Source of the DNA: Zoogloea sp.
GTDB taxonomy: Bacteria; Pseudomonadota; Gammaproteobacteria; Burkholderiales; Rhodocyclaceae
Assembly (NCBI GenBank): GCA_023150095.1
Contig: JAKLLO010000052.1
Span: forward strand, 1-47,323
Length of the DNA stretch: 47,323 nucleotides
Direction of reading: 5' to 3'
The notes under the pieces were generated by a model. It was not told where the DNA came from, did no database searches, and worked only from the letters and a program-made list of their open reading frames with translations. The number at the start of each line of letters is the position of its first letter. The first letter of the stretch is position 1. Shown piece by piece: positions 8,199 through 16,577 of the stretch. The position numbers were made by a program, and so were the translations under genes.

Positions 8199-10295
8199 AT
8201 GCCCCCCCGTTTCGCCATCGCCCCCATCGCCCTCGCCCTGGCTTCCGCCCTGGCCGGCATCGCCCAGGCCGCCGACGACAGTGCGTCGCTCACCCTCAAC
8301 CCGGTGGTCGTCACCGGCAGCCGCGCGGAAGCCGCCAGCTTCGACATGCCGGCCGCCATCGACGTCCTCGACCGCGACCAGATCACCGCCGGCCAGCCGC
8401 GCATCAACGCCTCCGAGGCCCTCGTCGCGGTGCCCGGCGTGGTCGCCAACAACCGTCAGAACTACGCCCAGGATCTGCAGATCTCCACCCGCGGCTTCGG
8501 CGCCCGTTCGGCCTTCGGCGTGCGCGGCGTCAAGCTGATCGCCGACGGTATCCCGGCCAGCATGCCCGACGGCCAGGGCCAGGCCGCCACCTTCAACCTC
8601 GACGTGGCCGAGCGCATGGAAGTGCTGCGCGGCCCCTACTCGGCGATCTACGGCAACCATTCCGGCGGCGTCATCCAGCTGTTCACCCGCGAGCCCACCG
8701 GCCGCCCCAGCGTCGAGGGCGGCTTTGCCGCTGGCAGCTACGGCACCACCAAGGCCGAAATCGGCGCCCAGGGTCAGGTGGACGGCATCGGCTACGTGCT
8801 CGACGCCACCCGCCTCAAGACCGACGGCTACCGCGACCACAGCGCCGCCACCCGCGAGCAGGCCTTCGCCAAGATCACCACCAAACCCGACGACGTGAGC
8901 AAGCTCACCTTCGTCGTCAATGGCTTCTGGCAGCGGGCGGATGATCCGCTGGGCCTCGACTGGGCCGGCTACAAGTCCAACCCCCGCGGCGTCGCCCAGG
9001 CGGCCCTCGACTACAACACCCGCAAGAGCATCGATCACCTGCAGGGCGGCGTGGCCTATGAGCGCCGCTTCGGCGCCGATCTCCTCCAGCTCACCGCCTA
9101 CGCCGGGCAACGCAGCGTGATCCAGTACCAGTCGATCCCCCGCACCGCGCAGACGCCCGTTCGCCACTCCGGCGGCATCATCGACTTCGACCGCAATTTC
9201 TACGGCTTTGGCGCCCGCTACATCGCCGTGCGCGACATGGCCGGCGGCAAGCTCACCACCACCGCCGGCATCGATTACGACGCCAGCACCGACGAGCGCT
9301 ACGGCTACGAGAACTTCGTGGGCACCACCCTCGGCGTGAAGGGCCGCCTGCGTCGCCAGGAGACCAACGCCGTCGAAAGCCTCGACCCCTACGTGCAGAC
9401 CGAATGGGCCAGCGGCAACTGGGCGCTGTCCGCCGGGCTGCGCCACAGCCACGTGAAGTTCAAGGTGGACGACCAGTACATCGTCGGGCTGAATGGCGAC
9501 GACAGCGGCAGCCGCAGCTACAGCAAGACCACGCCGGTGCTCGGTGTGGTCTACAAGCTGAACCCGGCGGTCAACCTCTACGCCAGCGCCGCCCGTGGCT
9601 TCGAGACGCCGACCCTCAACGAGATGTTCTACGCCACCCCCACCACCGGCTTCAACTTCGGCCTTGATCCGGCCAGAAGCCGCCACTATGAAGCCGGCGT
9701 GAAGGCCTTCGTCGGCAATGCCAGCCGGCTCAACGTCGCGGTCTTCCAGGTGCGCACCGAAGACGAGCTCGTCGTGCTCGCCTCCAGCGGCGGCCGCACC
9801 AGCTACCAGAACGCCGGCAAGACCCTGCGCCAGGGCATCGAGATCGCCTTCGACACCGCCTGGCAACGCAACCTGACCAGCCGCTTCGCCGTGTCGCACC
9901 TGCGCGCCATCTACGACGAAGGCTTCGCCAGCACCACGCCGGTCAGCGCCGGCAACGCCATGCCCGGCATCCCGCGCACCTCGGGCTTTGCCGACCTGGT
10001 ATGGAAACCCCTGCCGGGCATCGCCGCGGCCGTCGAGGGCATCTATCGCAGCAAGGTTTACGTGGAAGACGCCAACACGGCCACCCCGGCGCCGTCCTAC
10101 GCCATCGCCAACCTGCGCCTCACCGCCGAGCAGAAGACCGGCCCGTGGCGCTTCACCGAGTTCGCCCGCATCGACAACCTGTTCGACCGCAACTACGTGG
10201 GCTCGGTGATCGTCGGCGACGGCAACGGCCGCTACTACGAACCCGCCCCGGGCCGTAACGGCATGGTCGGCGTGAACGTCCGCTACACCTGGTAA
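8199..10295 (+). CDS. TonB-dependent outer membrane receptor, YncD/PqqU-like
   Basis: 698 residues from ATG 8199 (CGGAG 8 bases before; signal peptide ending AGIAQA). The TonB box is probably LNPVVVTGSR. The plug domain has PGVVANNRQNYAQDLQ, RGFGARSAFGVRGVKL and DGIPASMPDGQGQ, and the barrel ends in VNVRYTW with the usual C-terminal aromatic. These plug motifs closely resemble E. coli YncD (PqqU), a receptor reported to import the cofactor pyrroloquinoline quinone. PQQ as substrate here is inference from that likeness. No Fur box was seen upstream, unlike the next receptor. Transcription may be linked to the divergent diguanylate cyclase gene. Confidence 0.85.
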   Translation: MPPRFAIAPIALALASALAGIAQAADDSASLTLNPVVVTGSRAEAASFDMPAAIDVLDRDQITAGQPRINASEALVAVPGVVANNRQNYAQDLQISTRGFGARSAFGVRGVKLIADGIPASMPDGQGQAATFNLDVAERMEVLRGPYSAIYGNHSGGVIQLFTREPTGRPSVEGGFAAGSYGTTKAEIGAQGQVDGIGYVLDATRLKTDGYRDHSAATREQAFAKITTKPDDVSKLTFVVNGFWQRADDPLGLDWAGYKSNPRGVAQAALDYNTRKSIDHLQGGVAYERRFGADLLQLTAYAGQRSVIQYQSIPRTAQTPVRHSGGIIDFDRNFYGFGARYIAVRDMAGGKLTTTAGIDYDASTDERYGYENFVGTTLGVKGRLRRQETNAVESLDPYVQTEWASGNWALSAGLRHSHVKFKVDDQYIVGLNGDDSGSRSYSKTTPVLGVVYKLNPAVNLYASAARGFETPTLNEMFYATPTTGFNFGLDPARSRHYEAGVKAFVGNASRLNVAVFQVRTEDELVVLASSGGRTSYQNAGKTLRQGIEIAFDTAWQRNLTSRFAVSHLRAIYDEGFASTTPVSAGNAMPGIPRTSGFADLVWKPLPGIAAAVEGIYRSKVYVEDANTATPAPSYAIANLRLTAEQKTGPWRFTEFARIDNLFDRNYVGSVIVGDGNGRYYEPAPGRNGMVGVNVRYTW

Positions 10296-10333
10296 GCCCC
10301 GGCGGCCTCGCCGCATCCCGGCTCATCCCACCC

Positions 10334-10369
10334 GCGCCCCCGCGCCGCATCTGCCGGCTTCGGGGGCGC
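10334..10369 (+). terminator. Hairpin after the YncD-like receptor
   Basis: GCGCCCCCG (10334-10342) pairs perfectly with CGGGGGCGC (10361-10369) across an 18-base loop, 39 bases past the stop. No T-run follows, so termination is uncertain. Confidence 0.35.
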
Positions 10370-10455
10370 AGTCCGTCTGGCCTGGCACCCGATACCACGC
10401 GACAGAAATCGCGTCACGCCCCGTGGGCCGCGTTGTTGCCACGCAACAAACAATA

Positions 10456-10484
10456 TTGCGAATTATTCGCATTAGCATTAAGAT
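10456..10484 (+). promoter_or_regulatory. Fur box overlapping a sigma70 promoter
   Basis: TGCGAAT-T-ATTCGCA at 10457-10471 is a perfect 7-1-7 inverted repeat. It matches the Fur pattern TGATAAT-N-ATTATCA at the outer and inner positions. A promoter overlaps it: TTGCGA at 10456-10461, 17 bases, TAAGAT at 10479-10484. Iron-bound Fur would therefore block RNA polymerase. It lies 124 bases before the siderophore receptor start, and this is the most AT-rich stretch in the area. Confidence 0.82.
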
Positions 10485-10607
10485 TGTAACCAGATCTCTC
10501 GGGCAAGCCAGCCGTTGTCGCCTCGCGCGCTTCCAACTCCTAGCCAGCCAGCCTCGGGTCATGAATCCCCAACGCCCTCACCGGGCGCTTCATCTCCGGA
10601 GGCCAAC

Positions 10608-12890
10608 ATGGCACATAAGAACATCCGCCGCCGCCCTGCGCCGGCGCCCCAGCCGCAGTCGTCACCCACCACCGCATCCGCCACCCTGCCCCTGGGCGCG
10701 CTGATGTTCGCCGCGTCGATGAGCGGCTGGGCACAGACCACGCCGACGGCAACCGCCGACGACGTCAAGACGCTCAAACCGGTGGTCGTGAAGGCCGCTG
10801 GCGAAGCCGAACCCCAGGGCAAGGACAGCCTGCGCACCACCACCACCCGCATCGGCAAGGGCAAGCAGGATCTGCGCGACATTCCCCAGTCGCTCACCGT
10901 CGTCACCGAAAAGCTGATGGACGACCGCAAGATCGACACCCTCAAGGAAGCCCTCAAGATGACCTCCGGGGTCACCTTCCTGGCGGCCGAGGGCGGCGAG
11001 GAAGACATCCGCCTGCGCGGCTTCCCCCTCAACACCACCGGCGACATCTTCATCGACGGCATGCGTGACCCGGGCTTCTACGACCGCGACACCTTCAACA
11101 TGGAACGCGTCGAAGTGCTGCGCGGCTCCGCCTCGATGCTGTTCGGCCGCGGCTCCACCGGCGGCGCGGTCAACCAGGTCAACAAACAGGCCAAGCTGAT
11201 CGACGAGAACCAGATCGACGTGACCGTCGGCAGCCACAGCTACTACCGCGTCGTCGCCGACGTCAACGTCAAGACCGACGACGATGCCGCCCTGCGCATC
11301 AACGCCATGCGCACCAAGGCCGACAACAACGGCGCCGGCACCAGCCTCGACAAGCAGGGCGTGGCCGCCGACTACCGCTGGGGCATCGGCGGGCGCGACG
11401 AGTTCGAGGTCGGCCTGTTCCGCCTCGAGAACAACAACGGCATCAACTACGGCCTGCCGTGGATCCGCAAGTACGCCGGCGCGCCGGTGTCCGAGACCAC
11501 CATGCTGCCGGTCGATCCGAAGAACTACTACGGCATGGCCAGCGACCGCAACTACGGTACCGCCACCTACGGCACGCTGATGCACACCCACCGCTTCTCC
11601 CAGGACACCGAGCTCGTCACCAAGGTGCGCAAGGGCGACTTCACCCGCGACCAGCGCGCCAGCACCGTGCGCCTCGCCGGCGCCAGCGCGCAGCCGGGCG
11701 GCGTGGCCGCCACGCTCGACTCCTTCAGCGACGCCACGGTACTCACCCGCGGCTTCCAGCCCAAGATGCAGAGCTACGAAAACCTGCTGGCCCAGAGCGA
11801 TCTGTCCAGCAAGTTCGAAGCCTGGGGCATGAAGCACTCGCTGCAGACCGGGGTCGACTTCGCCTGGGAGAAGAAGCGCGTCTTCGGCGCCCGCACCGCG
11901 GCCCAGGGCGGCATCAACATCACCAAGCCCAACACCACGGTCGGCACCCCGGATGACGGCGTGGGCGTATCCGAAAGCCTGCGCGTGCCCGGCAAGACCT
12001 CCGAGTTCGAGAGCTTCGCCGGCGGCGTCTACGCCCAGGATCTGATCGAATTCATCCCCCACTGGAAGTTCCTCGCCGGCATGCGCTATGACGCCATGTC
12101 GGGCCAGTTCGACCAGTTCAACCTCACCACCGGCGCCGTCACCCACTACCAGCAGGCCATCTACAAGCCCAGCCAGCGCGTGGGCCTGCTCTACCAGCCG
12201 AGCGAGCGCGAGTCCTACCACCTCTCCTACGCCACCTCCTTCAACACCTCCGGCGACACCTACTCGTACAGCGCCTCGACGGTGGACGTGCCGCCCGAAA
12301 AGGCCATCAACATGGAGCTCGGTGGGCACATCGAATCGGCCAACCGCTCGATGCTCACCCGCTTCGCCCTGTTCCGCGGCGTCAAGCTCAACGAGCGCAA
12401 CACCGACCCGCTGGTGCCCAGCATCATCACCCTGTCGGGCAAGCGCCACGCCACCGGTCTCGACCTCAACGTCGCCGGCAAGATCACCCCGCGCTGGGAG
12501 ATCTTTGGTTCCTACACCTGGATCTGGGACGCCGAGATCGACGTGAAGAGCCCCACCAACAACGACGAGCAGCAAGGCCAGCGTCCGTCGCTCATCCCCA
12601 AGCACCAGGGCACCCTGTGGAACAGCTACCAATTCACCGAGAAGCTGCGCGCCGGGGTGGGCATCAACGCCCGCACCAAGCTCACGCCCAACCGCAACCC
12701 GGGCTTCTACTCCCAGGGCTACGTGACGGCTGACCTGATGGCCGAATACGAGGCCATCGCCGACAAGCTGATGCTCAAGGCCAACCTCAACAACGTGACC
12801 AACAAGCTGTACGCCGACGCCTTCTACACCGGGCACTACGTGCCGGGCTTCGGGCGCACCTTCTACCTCACCGCCAACCTGAAGTTCTGA
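10608..12890 (+). CDS. TonB-dependent catecholate-type siderophore receptor (Fiu/PiuA-like)
   Basis: 760 residues from ATG 10608, six bases after GGAGG; longer readings lack a ribosome site. The N-terminus (MAHKNIRRRP...GALMFAASMSGWAQ) is a long signal peptide. The plug has DIPQSLTVVTEKL, GFPLNTTGDIFIDGMRDPG, RDTFNMERVEVLRG and MLFGRGSTGGAVNQVNK, closely like E. coli Fiu and Pseudomonas PiuA. The barrel ends FYLTANLKF. It should import ferric catecholates with TonB/ExbBD, and beta-lactam siderophore conjugates enter by such receptors elsewhere. The piuC gene next door supports the family. Regulation by iron is shown by the Fur box and promoter upstream. A strong terminator follows. Confidence 0.9.
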   Translation: MAHKNIRRRPAPAPQPQSSPTTASATLPLGALMFAASMSGWAQTTPTATADDVKTLKPVVVKAAGEAEPQGKDSLRTTTTRIGKGKQDLRDIPQSLTVVTEKLMDDRKIDTLKEALKMTSGVTFLAAEGGEEDIRLRGFPLNTTGDIFIDGMRDPGFYDRDTFNMERVEVLRGSASMLFGRGSTGGAVNQVNKQAKLIDENQIDVTVGSHSYYRVVADVNVKTDDDAALRINAMRTKADNNGAGTSLDKQGVAADYRWGIGGRDEFEVGLFRLENNNGINYGLPWIRKYAGAPVSETTMLPVDPKNYYGMASDRNYGTATYGTLMHTHRFSQDTELVTKVRKGDFTRDQRASTVRLAGASAQPGGVAATLDSFSDATVLTRGFQPKMQSYENLLAQSDLSSKFEAWGMKHSLQTGVDFAWEKKRVFGARTAAQGGINITKPNTTVGTPDDGVGVSESLRVPGKTSEFESFAGGVYAQDLIEFIPHWKFLAGMRYDAMSGQFDQFNLTTGAVTHYQQAIYKPSQRVGLLYQPSERESYHLSYATSFNTSGDTYSYSASTVDVPPEKAINMELGGHIESANRSMLTRFALFRGVKLNERNTDPLVPSIITLSGKRHATGLDLNVAGKITPRWEIFGSYTWIWDAEIDVKSPTNNDEQQGQRPSLIPKHQGTLWNSYQFTEKLRAGVGINARTKLTPNRNPGFYSQGYVTADLMAEYEAIADKLMLKANLNNVTNKLYADAFYTGHYVPGFGRTFYLTANLKF

Positions 12891-12904
12891 TCCCTGACCC
12901 ACTT

Positions 12905-12931
12905 GGGAGCGCCACGGCGCTCCCTTTTTTT
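12905..12931 (+). terminator. Rho-independent terminator after the Fiu/PiuA-like receptor
   Basis: GGGAGCGC and GCGCTCCC (8 bp, loop CACG) followed by seven T. It sits 12 bases after the receptor stop and only 20 bases before the piuC start, so piuC needs read-through or a promoter inside this region. Confidence 0.9.
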
Positions 12932-12951
12932 GTTCGAGGCCACGCCTGACC

Positions 12952-13632
12952 ATGCTTCTCCAGATCCCCGATCTCCTCACCCCCGACCAGGTTCGCGAAG
13001 CACGTCGCCTGCTCGACGACGCCCCGTGGGCCGACGGTCGGGACAGCGCCGGCCCCCAGGCCCGCACGGTCAAGCTCAACCAGCAGCTGCCCCACGACTG
13101 CCTGGCCGCCCGCAGCATCCGGGCCATGGTGCTGGACGCCATCGAGCGCAACCCGCTGGTGCTCACCGCCGCCCTGCCCAAGAAGATCTTCACCCCGCGG
13201 GTCAACCGCTACGGCGGCGACACGCCCTTCTACGGCGAGCACGTGGATAACGCCATCCGCTTTACCTCCGACGGCGTGCGGGTGCGCACCGACGTGTCGT
13301 GCACGGTGTTCCTGGCCGATCCCGACGAATACGACGGCGGCGAGCTGATGGTGCAGGACACCTACGGCAACCGCGGCGTCAAGCTGCCCGCCGGCCACGC
13401 CGTGCTCTACCCCGGCACCAGCATCCACCAGGTCACCCCGGTGACGCGCGGTTACCGGCTGGCGTGCTTCTTGTGGATCGAGAGCATGGTGCGCAGCGAC
13501 GAACAGCGCCGCCTGCTGTTCGACCTGGACATGACCCTGATGCGCCTGCGCGAAACCCACGGCGAAAGTGACGAGGCCGTCGCCCTCACCGGCACCTATC
13601 ACAACCTGCTGCGCATGTGGGCCGACACCTGA
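12952..13632 (+). CDS. piuC: PiuC/YbiX family Fe(II)/2-oxoglutarate dioxygenase (PKHD-type hydroxylase)
   Basis: 226 residues, the family's normal length. The facial triad is His97 and Asp99 in [10 protein letters not shown] and His159 in TSIHQVTPV, with an Arg about ten residues later (RGYRL) to bind 2-oxoglutarate. The N-terminus [13 protein letters not shown] is typical. PiuC proteins accompany Fiu/PiuA receptors in many genomes; the true substrate is not established. Here the receptor gene is 61 bases upstream but separated by a strong terminator. The ribosome site is weak (GAGG 13 bases before ATG). The next gene starts 26 bases downstream, so those two are probably co-transcribed. Confidence 0.92.
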   Translation: MLLQIPDLLTPDQVREARRLLDDAPWADGRDSAGPQARTVKLNQQLPHDCLAARSIRAMVLDAIERNPLVLTAALPKKIFTPRVNRYGGDTPFYGEHVDNAIRFTSDGVRVRTDVSCTVFLADPDEYDGGELMVQDTYGNRGVKLPAGHAVLYPGTSIHQVTPVTRGYRLACFLWIESMVRSDEQRRLLFDLDMTLMRLRETHGESDEAVALTGTYHNLLRMWADT

Positions 13633-13658
13633 GCCCGCCCCATCCGGAAACCGCCCCG

Positions 13659-14741
13659 ATGCCCGCCCCCATCTCCCTCGACGACCACGAAGCCCTCGCC
13701 CGCGCAGTGCTGGACGACAACGCCTGGGCCTACTTTGCCGGGGGCGCAGCCGACGAGCGCTGCATCGCCGCCAACCGCGACGCCTGGAACGCCCTGCGCC
13801 TGCTGCCCCGCGTGCTGCGCACCACGGCCGGCGGGCACACCCGTGTCGAGCTGCTGGGGCGCACCCTCGCCCATCCGATCCTCCTCGCCCCGGTGGCCTA
13901 CCAGCGCATGGCCCACCCGGACGGCGAGCTCGCCACTGCGGTCGCCGCCTCGGCCCAGGAAGCCGGCTTCGTGCTCAGCACCCAGTCCAGCCTGCTCCTC
14001 GAAACCGTCGCCCGCGCGGTGCGCGACGACGCCGACCGCGGCCCGATGTGGATGCAGCTCTACCTGCAGCACGACGCCGGCTTCAACCGCGAGCTCATCC
14101 AGCGCGCCGAAGCTGCCGGCTACGAAGCCCTGGTGCTCACCGTCGACGCCCCCTGCCACGGCGCCCGCGACCGGGAACGCCGGGCCGACTTCCATCTCCC
14201 GCAGGGCATCTCGGCGGTTAACCTGGCCACCCTGCCTCCGCGCACGGCGCCGGTCCTCCGGCCCGGCCACAGTGCCCTCTTCGACGATCTGCTCCACATC
14301 GCCCCCACCTGGGACGACATCGCCCGGCTGCAGGCCGAAACCCGCCTGCCGGTGATCCTGAAGGGCATCCTCCACCCGGACGACGCCCGCCAGGCGGCCC
14401 ACCTGCAAGTGGGCGGCATCATCGTCTCCAACCACGGCGGGCGCACCCTCGACGCCGCCCCGCCCACCGCCGAGATGCTGCCGCGCATCGCCGACGTGCT
14501 CGCCGGCCACCTGCCGATGCTGGTGGATGGCGGCATCCGCCGCGGCACCGACGTGCTCAAGGCGATGGCCCTCGGTGCCAGCGCTGTGCTCGTCGGCCGG
14601 CCCTACATCTATGGCCTCGCCAACGCCGGCGCCCAGGGCGTCGCCCACGTCATCCGCCTGCTGCGGGACGAACTCGAGATCGCCATGGCCCTGTGCGGCG
14701 TCGCCACCCTCGACGATCTGCCGGACGATCTGCTGACCTGA
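13659..14741 (+). CDS. FMN-dependent alpha-hydroxy-acid oxidase/dehydrogenase
   Basis: 360 residues, cytoplasmic, from ATG 13659. The longer reading from 13617 overlaps piuC and looks non-coding. It is a TIM barrel of the glycolate oxidase/lactate dehydrogenase family. Visible residues are Tyr25 in WAYFAGGAADE, QLYLQHD for FMN contact, Arg170 after the LTVDAP strand, Lys235 in ILKGI, catalytic His259 and Arg262 in SNHGGRTLD, and the phosphate-binding VDGGIRRGTDV and VGRP. Family members more often have HGGRQLD, so Gln to Thr is a small departure. It oxidises an L-2-hydroxy acid; which one is unknown. Its place after piuC may reflect hydroxycarboxylate siderophore metabolism (inference). Confidence 0.88.
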   Translation: MPAPISLDDHEALARAVLDDNAWAYFAGGAADERCIAANRDAWNALRLLPRVLRTTAGGHTRVELLGRTLAHPILLAPVAYQRMAHPDGELATAVAASAQEAGFVLSTQSSLLLETVARAVRDDADRGPMWMQLYLQHDAGFNRELIQRAEAAGYEALVLTVDAPCHGARDRERRADFHLPQGISAVNLATLPPRTAPVLRPGHSALFDDLLHIAPTWDDIARLQAETRLPVILKGILHPDDARQAAHLQVGGIIVSNHGGRTLDAAPPTAEMLPRIADVLAGHLPMLVDGGIRRGTDVLKAMALGASAVLVGRPYIYGLANAGAQGVAHVIRLLRDELEIAMALCGVATLDDLPDDLLT

Positions 14742-14793
14742 TGGCGGGCGCCCGTCAAACCTCGGCGCGTCCAGGCGCCACCAAGGCCGATTC

Positions 14794-15198
14794 ATGAGAC
14801 GCTTCCTCACCGCCCTCGTCTGTGCCGCACCCCTGACCCTCGCGGCCCAGGCCCCCACCGAAGCCAGCGCTTACCCCTGGCCCGACACCGTCGTCGGCGT
14901 CGAACAGCTGCCGCCGCTCACCCCGCTCGTGCTCAAGGTGCCCCACCTGCGCCCCCGCGGCACCGTGCGCCAGGCGGCCACGCTTCGCGTTCACGTGGGC
15001 AGCGACGGCGCGGTTCGTCGCGCGGTGCTGCTCGACAGCTGCGGCAGCCCGGCCCACGACGAAGCCGCCCTGCACGCCATCCGCGAAGCCCGCTTCCGGC
15101 CCCTGCGGATAGACGGTGAGCCGGTGGAAGCGACGCTCGTCATTCCCTTCCACATTCCCCTCACCACCCGCAAACGCGGCTTCGGCGAACCGCTCTGA
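14794..15198 (+). CDS. Periplasmic protein with TonB C-terminal domain
   Basis: 134 residues. A signal peptide (RRFLTALVCAAPLTLAAQA) is followed from about residue 45 by a TonB_C fold: GTVRQAATLRVHVGSDGAV, then LLDSCGSPAHDEAALHAIREARFRP, then EATLVIPFHI. Unlike true TonB it has no membrane anchor that stays attached and no Pro-rich spacer. It therefore cannot link ExbBD to a receptor by itself, unless the signal segment is kept as an anchor. It may interact with the TonB boxes of the neighbouring receptors (inference). It is 52 bases after the oxidase gene on the same strand, so probably in the same unit. Confidence 0.8.
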   Translation: MRRFLTALVCAAPLTLAAQAPTEASAYPWPDTVVGVEQLPPLTPLVLKVPHLRPRGTVRQAATLRVHVGSDGAVRRAVLLDSCGSPAHDEAALHAIREARFRPLRIDGEPVEATLVIPFHIPLTTRKRGFGEPL

Positions 15199-15294
15199 AC
15201 CACCACCCGGCCCGGGCACGCCCCCGAGCCGCTTCGCGTTTTTCCCGCCGCCGCCGCTTGAAGCCTCGACTTTGCGGCAAAATCCCGCCCTGGC

Positions 15295-15408
15295 CCGGAT
15301 TCGTCCGGATAACGGTGGTCTGTGCACTGCCCGCCAGATCTGCGTGGCCCGCTGAGGGCCATTACTAAGCCCGGGCAACTCCGTGTCCGGGCGGCTGACG
15401 AAATGGAG
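15295..15408 (+). ncRNA. Candidate structured leader RNA (possible translational switch)
   Basis: The 215 bases before the acyl-CoA dehydrogenase-like gene hold four hairpins in a row. CCGGA/TCCGG has a TTCG loop (15295-15308). GGTGG/CCGCC has one wobble (15314-15335). TGGCCC/GGGCCA has loop GCTGA (15345-15361). GCCCGGGCA/TGTCCGGGC is 9 bp with one wobble and loop ACTCCG (15369-15392). CTCC in the last loop (15379-15382) can pair with GGAG of the ribosome site (15405-15408), an H-type pseudoknot arrangement that could hide the start signal. I do not recognise a known riboswitch class. Confidence 0.4.
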
Positions 15409-15413
15409 ATCCG

Positions 15414-16568
15414 ATGAACGACAACGGAAGCCCCGCGGCTGCCGCGCTTGCTGCTGCCCTCAATCAATTCGACGACGTGATTGCCCGCGTCGTCGCCCCC
15501 GCCGCCGCCGAAGTGGATTCGGCCGGCCTCTACCCCCGCAGCGCCTTCGACGCCCTCGGCGAGGCGGGCCTGCTCGGGCTCGTCAGCAGCACCGACGTGG
15601 GTGGCCTGGGCCTGTCCCACCGGGCCGCCGCGCTGGCGGTCGAGAAGGTCGCCCAGAGCTGTACGTCCACCGCCATGGTGCTGTGCATGCACTACTGCGC
15701 CACCGCCGTCATCGAAGCCTTCGGCAGCCTCGAGGTACGCCGCGCCGTCGCCGCCGGCCGCCATGTATCGACCCTCGCCTTCTCCGAGACCGGCTCCCGC
15801 AGCCACTTCTGGGCGCCGGTTGGCACCGCCGCCGAAGCCGACGGCGCGATCCGCCTCGACGGCAAGAAGAGCATGATCACCTCGGCCGGCGAGGCCGACT
15901 CCTACGTGTGGTCGTCGCGCCCTGTATCCGCCGAGGGCGCCAGCACCCTGTGGCTGGTGCCGGCCGATGCCCCGGGCCTCACCGTGGTCGGCAAGTTCGA
16001 AGGCCTCGGCCTGCGCGGCAACGCCTCGTCGCCGATCACCGCCGACGCCGTGCGCGTGGCCGCCGACGCCCGCCTGGGCGCAGACGGCGCCGGCTTCGAC
16101 ATCATGATGGGCACCGTCGTGCCCTACTTCAACCTGATGACCGCCGCCGTCTCGCTGGGCAACATGGAGGCCGCGCTGACCAAGGCCATCGCCCACGTGA
16201 GCGCCACCCGCTTCGAGCACCTGGGCCAGTCCATCGCCGACCTGCCCACCGTGCGCGCCTACCTGGGCCGCGCCCGCATCAAGGTGGACATGGTGCGCAG
16301 CCTGCTGCTCGACACCCTCGACGCGCTCGAACAAGGCCGCGCCGACACCATGCTGCGCCTGCTCGAAGTGAAGGCCGCCGCCGCCGAGACCGGCACCGAA
16401 GTCACCGACCTCGCCATGCGCGTGTGCGGCGGCGCCGCCTTCCGCAAGGATCACGGCGTTGAGCGCCACTTCCGCGACGCCCGCGCCGCCACCGTGATGG
16501 CGCCCACCGCGGACGTGCTCTACGACTTCATCGGCAAGGCCGTGTGCGGCATGCCCGTCTTCGGCTGA
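15414..16568 (+). CDS. Acyl-CoA dehydrogenase-fold flavoprotein lacking the usual catalytic Glu
   Basis: 384 residues, normal for the fold. It has the helical N-domain (ALGEAGLLGLVSSTDVGGLGL), the FAD strand region (LAFSETGSRSH and KKSMITSAGEADSYV) and the C-terminal CGGAAFRKDHGVERHFRDARAA. Standard enzymes follow this with a YEGT motif carrying the base Glu; here the equivalent stretch is VMAPTADVLYDFIG (about 361-374) with no Glu. Classical alpha,beta-dehydrogenation is therefore doubtful. Relatives of this sort include flavin-dependent monooxygenases (DszC/SfnB class) and other oxidases. The gene begins an operon behind a structured leader, with GGAG five bases before ATG; the PhnD-like gene follows nine bases later. 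Confidence 0.8.
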   Translation: MNDNGSPAAAALAAALNQFDDVIARVVAPAAAEVDSAGLYPRSAFDALGEAGLLGLVSSTDVGGLGLSHRAAALAVEKVAQSCTSTAMVLCMHYCATAVIEAFGSLEVRRAVAAGRHVSTLAFSETGSRSHFWAPVGTAAEADGAIRLDGKKSMITSAGEADSYVWSSRPVSAEGASTLWLVPADAPGLTVVGKFEGLGLRGNASSPITADAVRVAADARLGADGAGFDIMMGTVVPYFNLMTAAVSLGNMEAALTKAIAHVSATRFEHLGQSIADLPTVRAYLGRARIKVDMVRSLLLDTLDALEQGRADTMLRLLEVKAAAAETGTEVTDLAMRVCGGAAFRKDHGVERHFRDARAATVMAPTADVLYDFIGKAVCGMPVFG

Positions 16569-16577
16569 GGAGGCCCC

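Noticed and set aside
15395..15401. CTGACGA, the first half of a hammerhead ribozyme core
   Set aside because: No GAAA core segment, stem II or cleavage triplet in the right places; a chance 7-base match.
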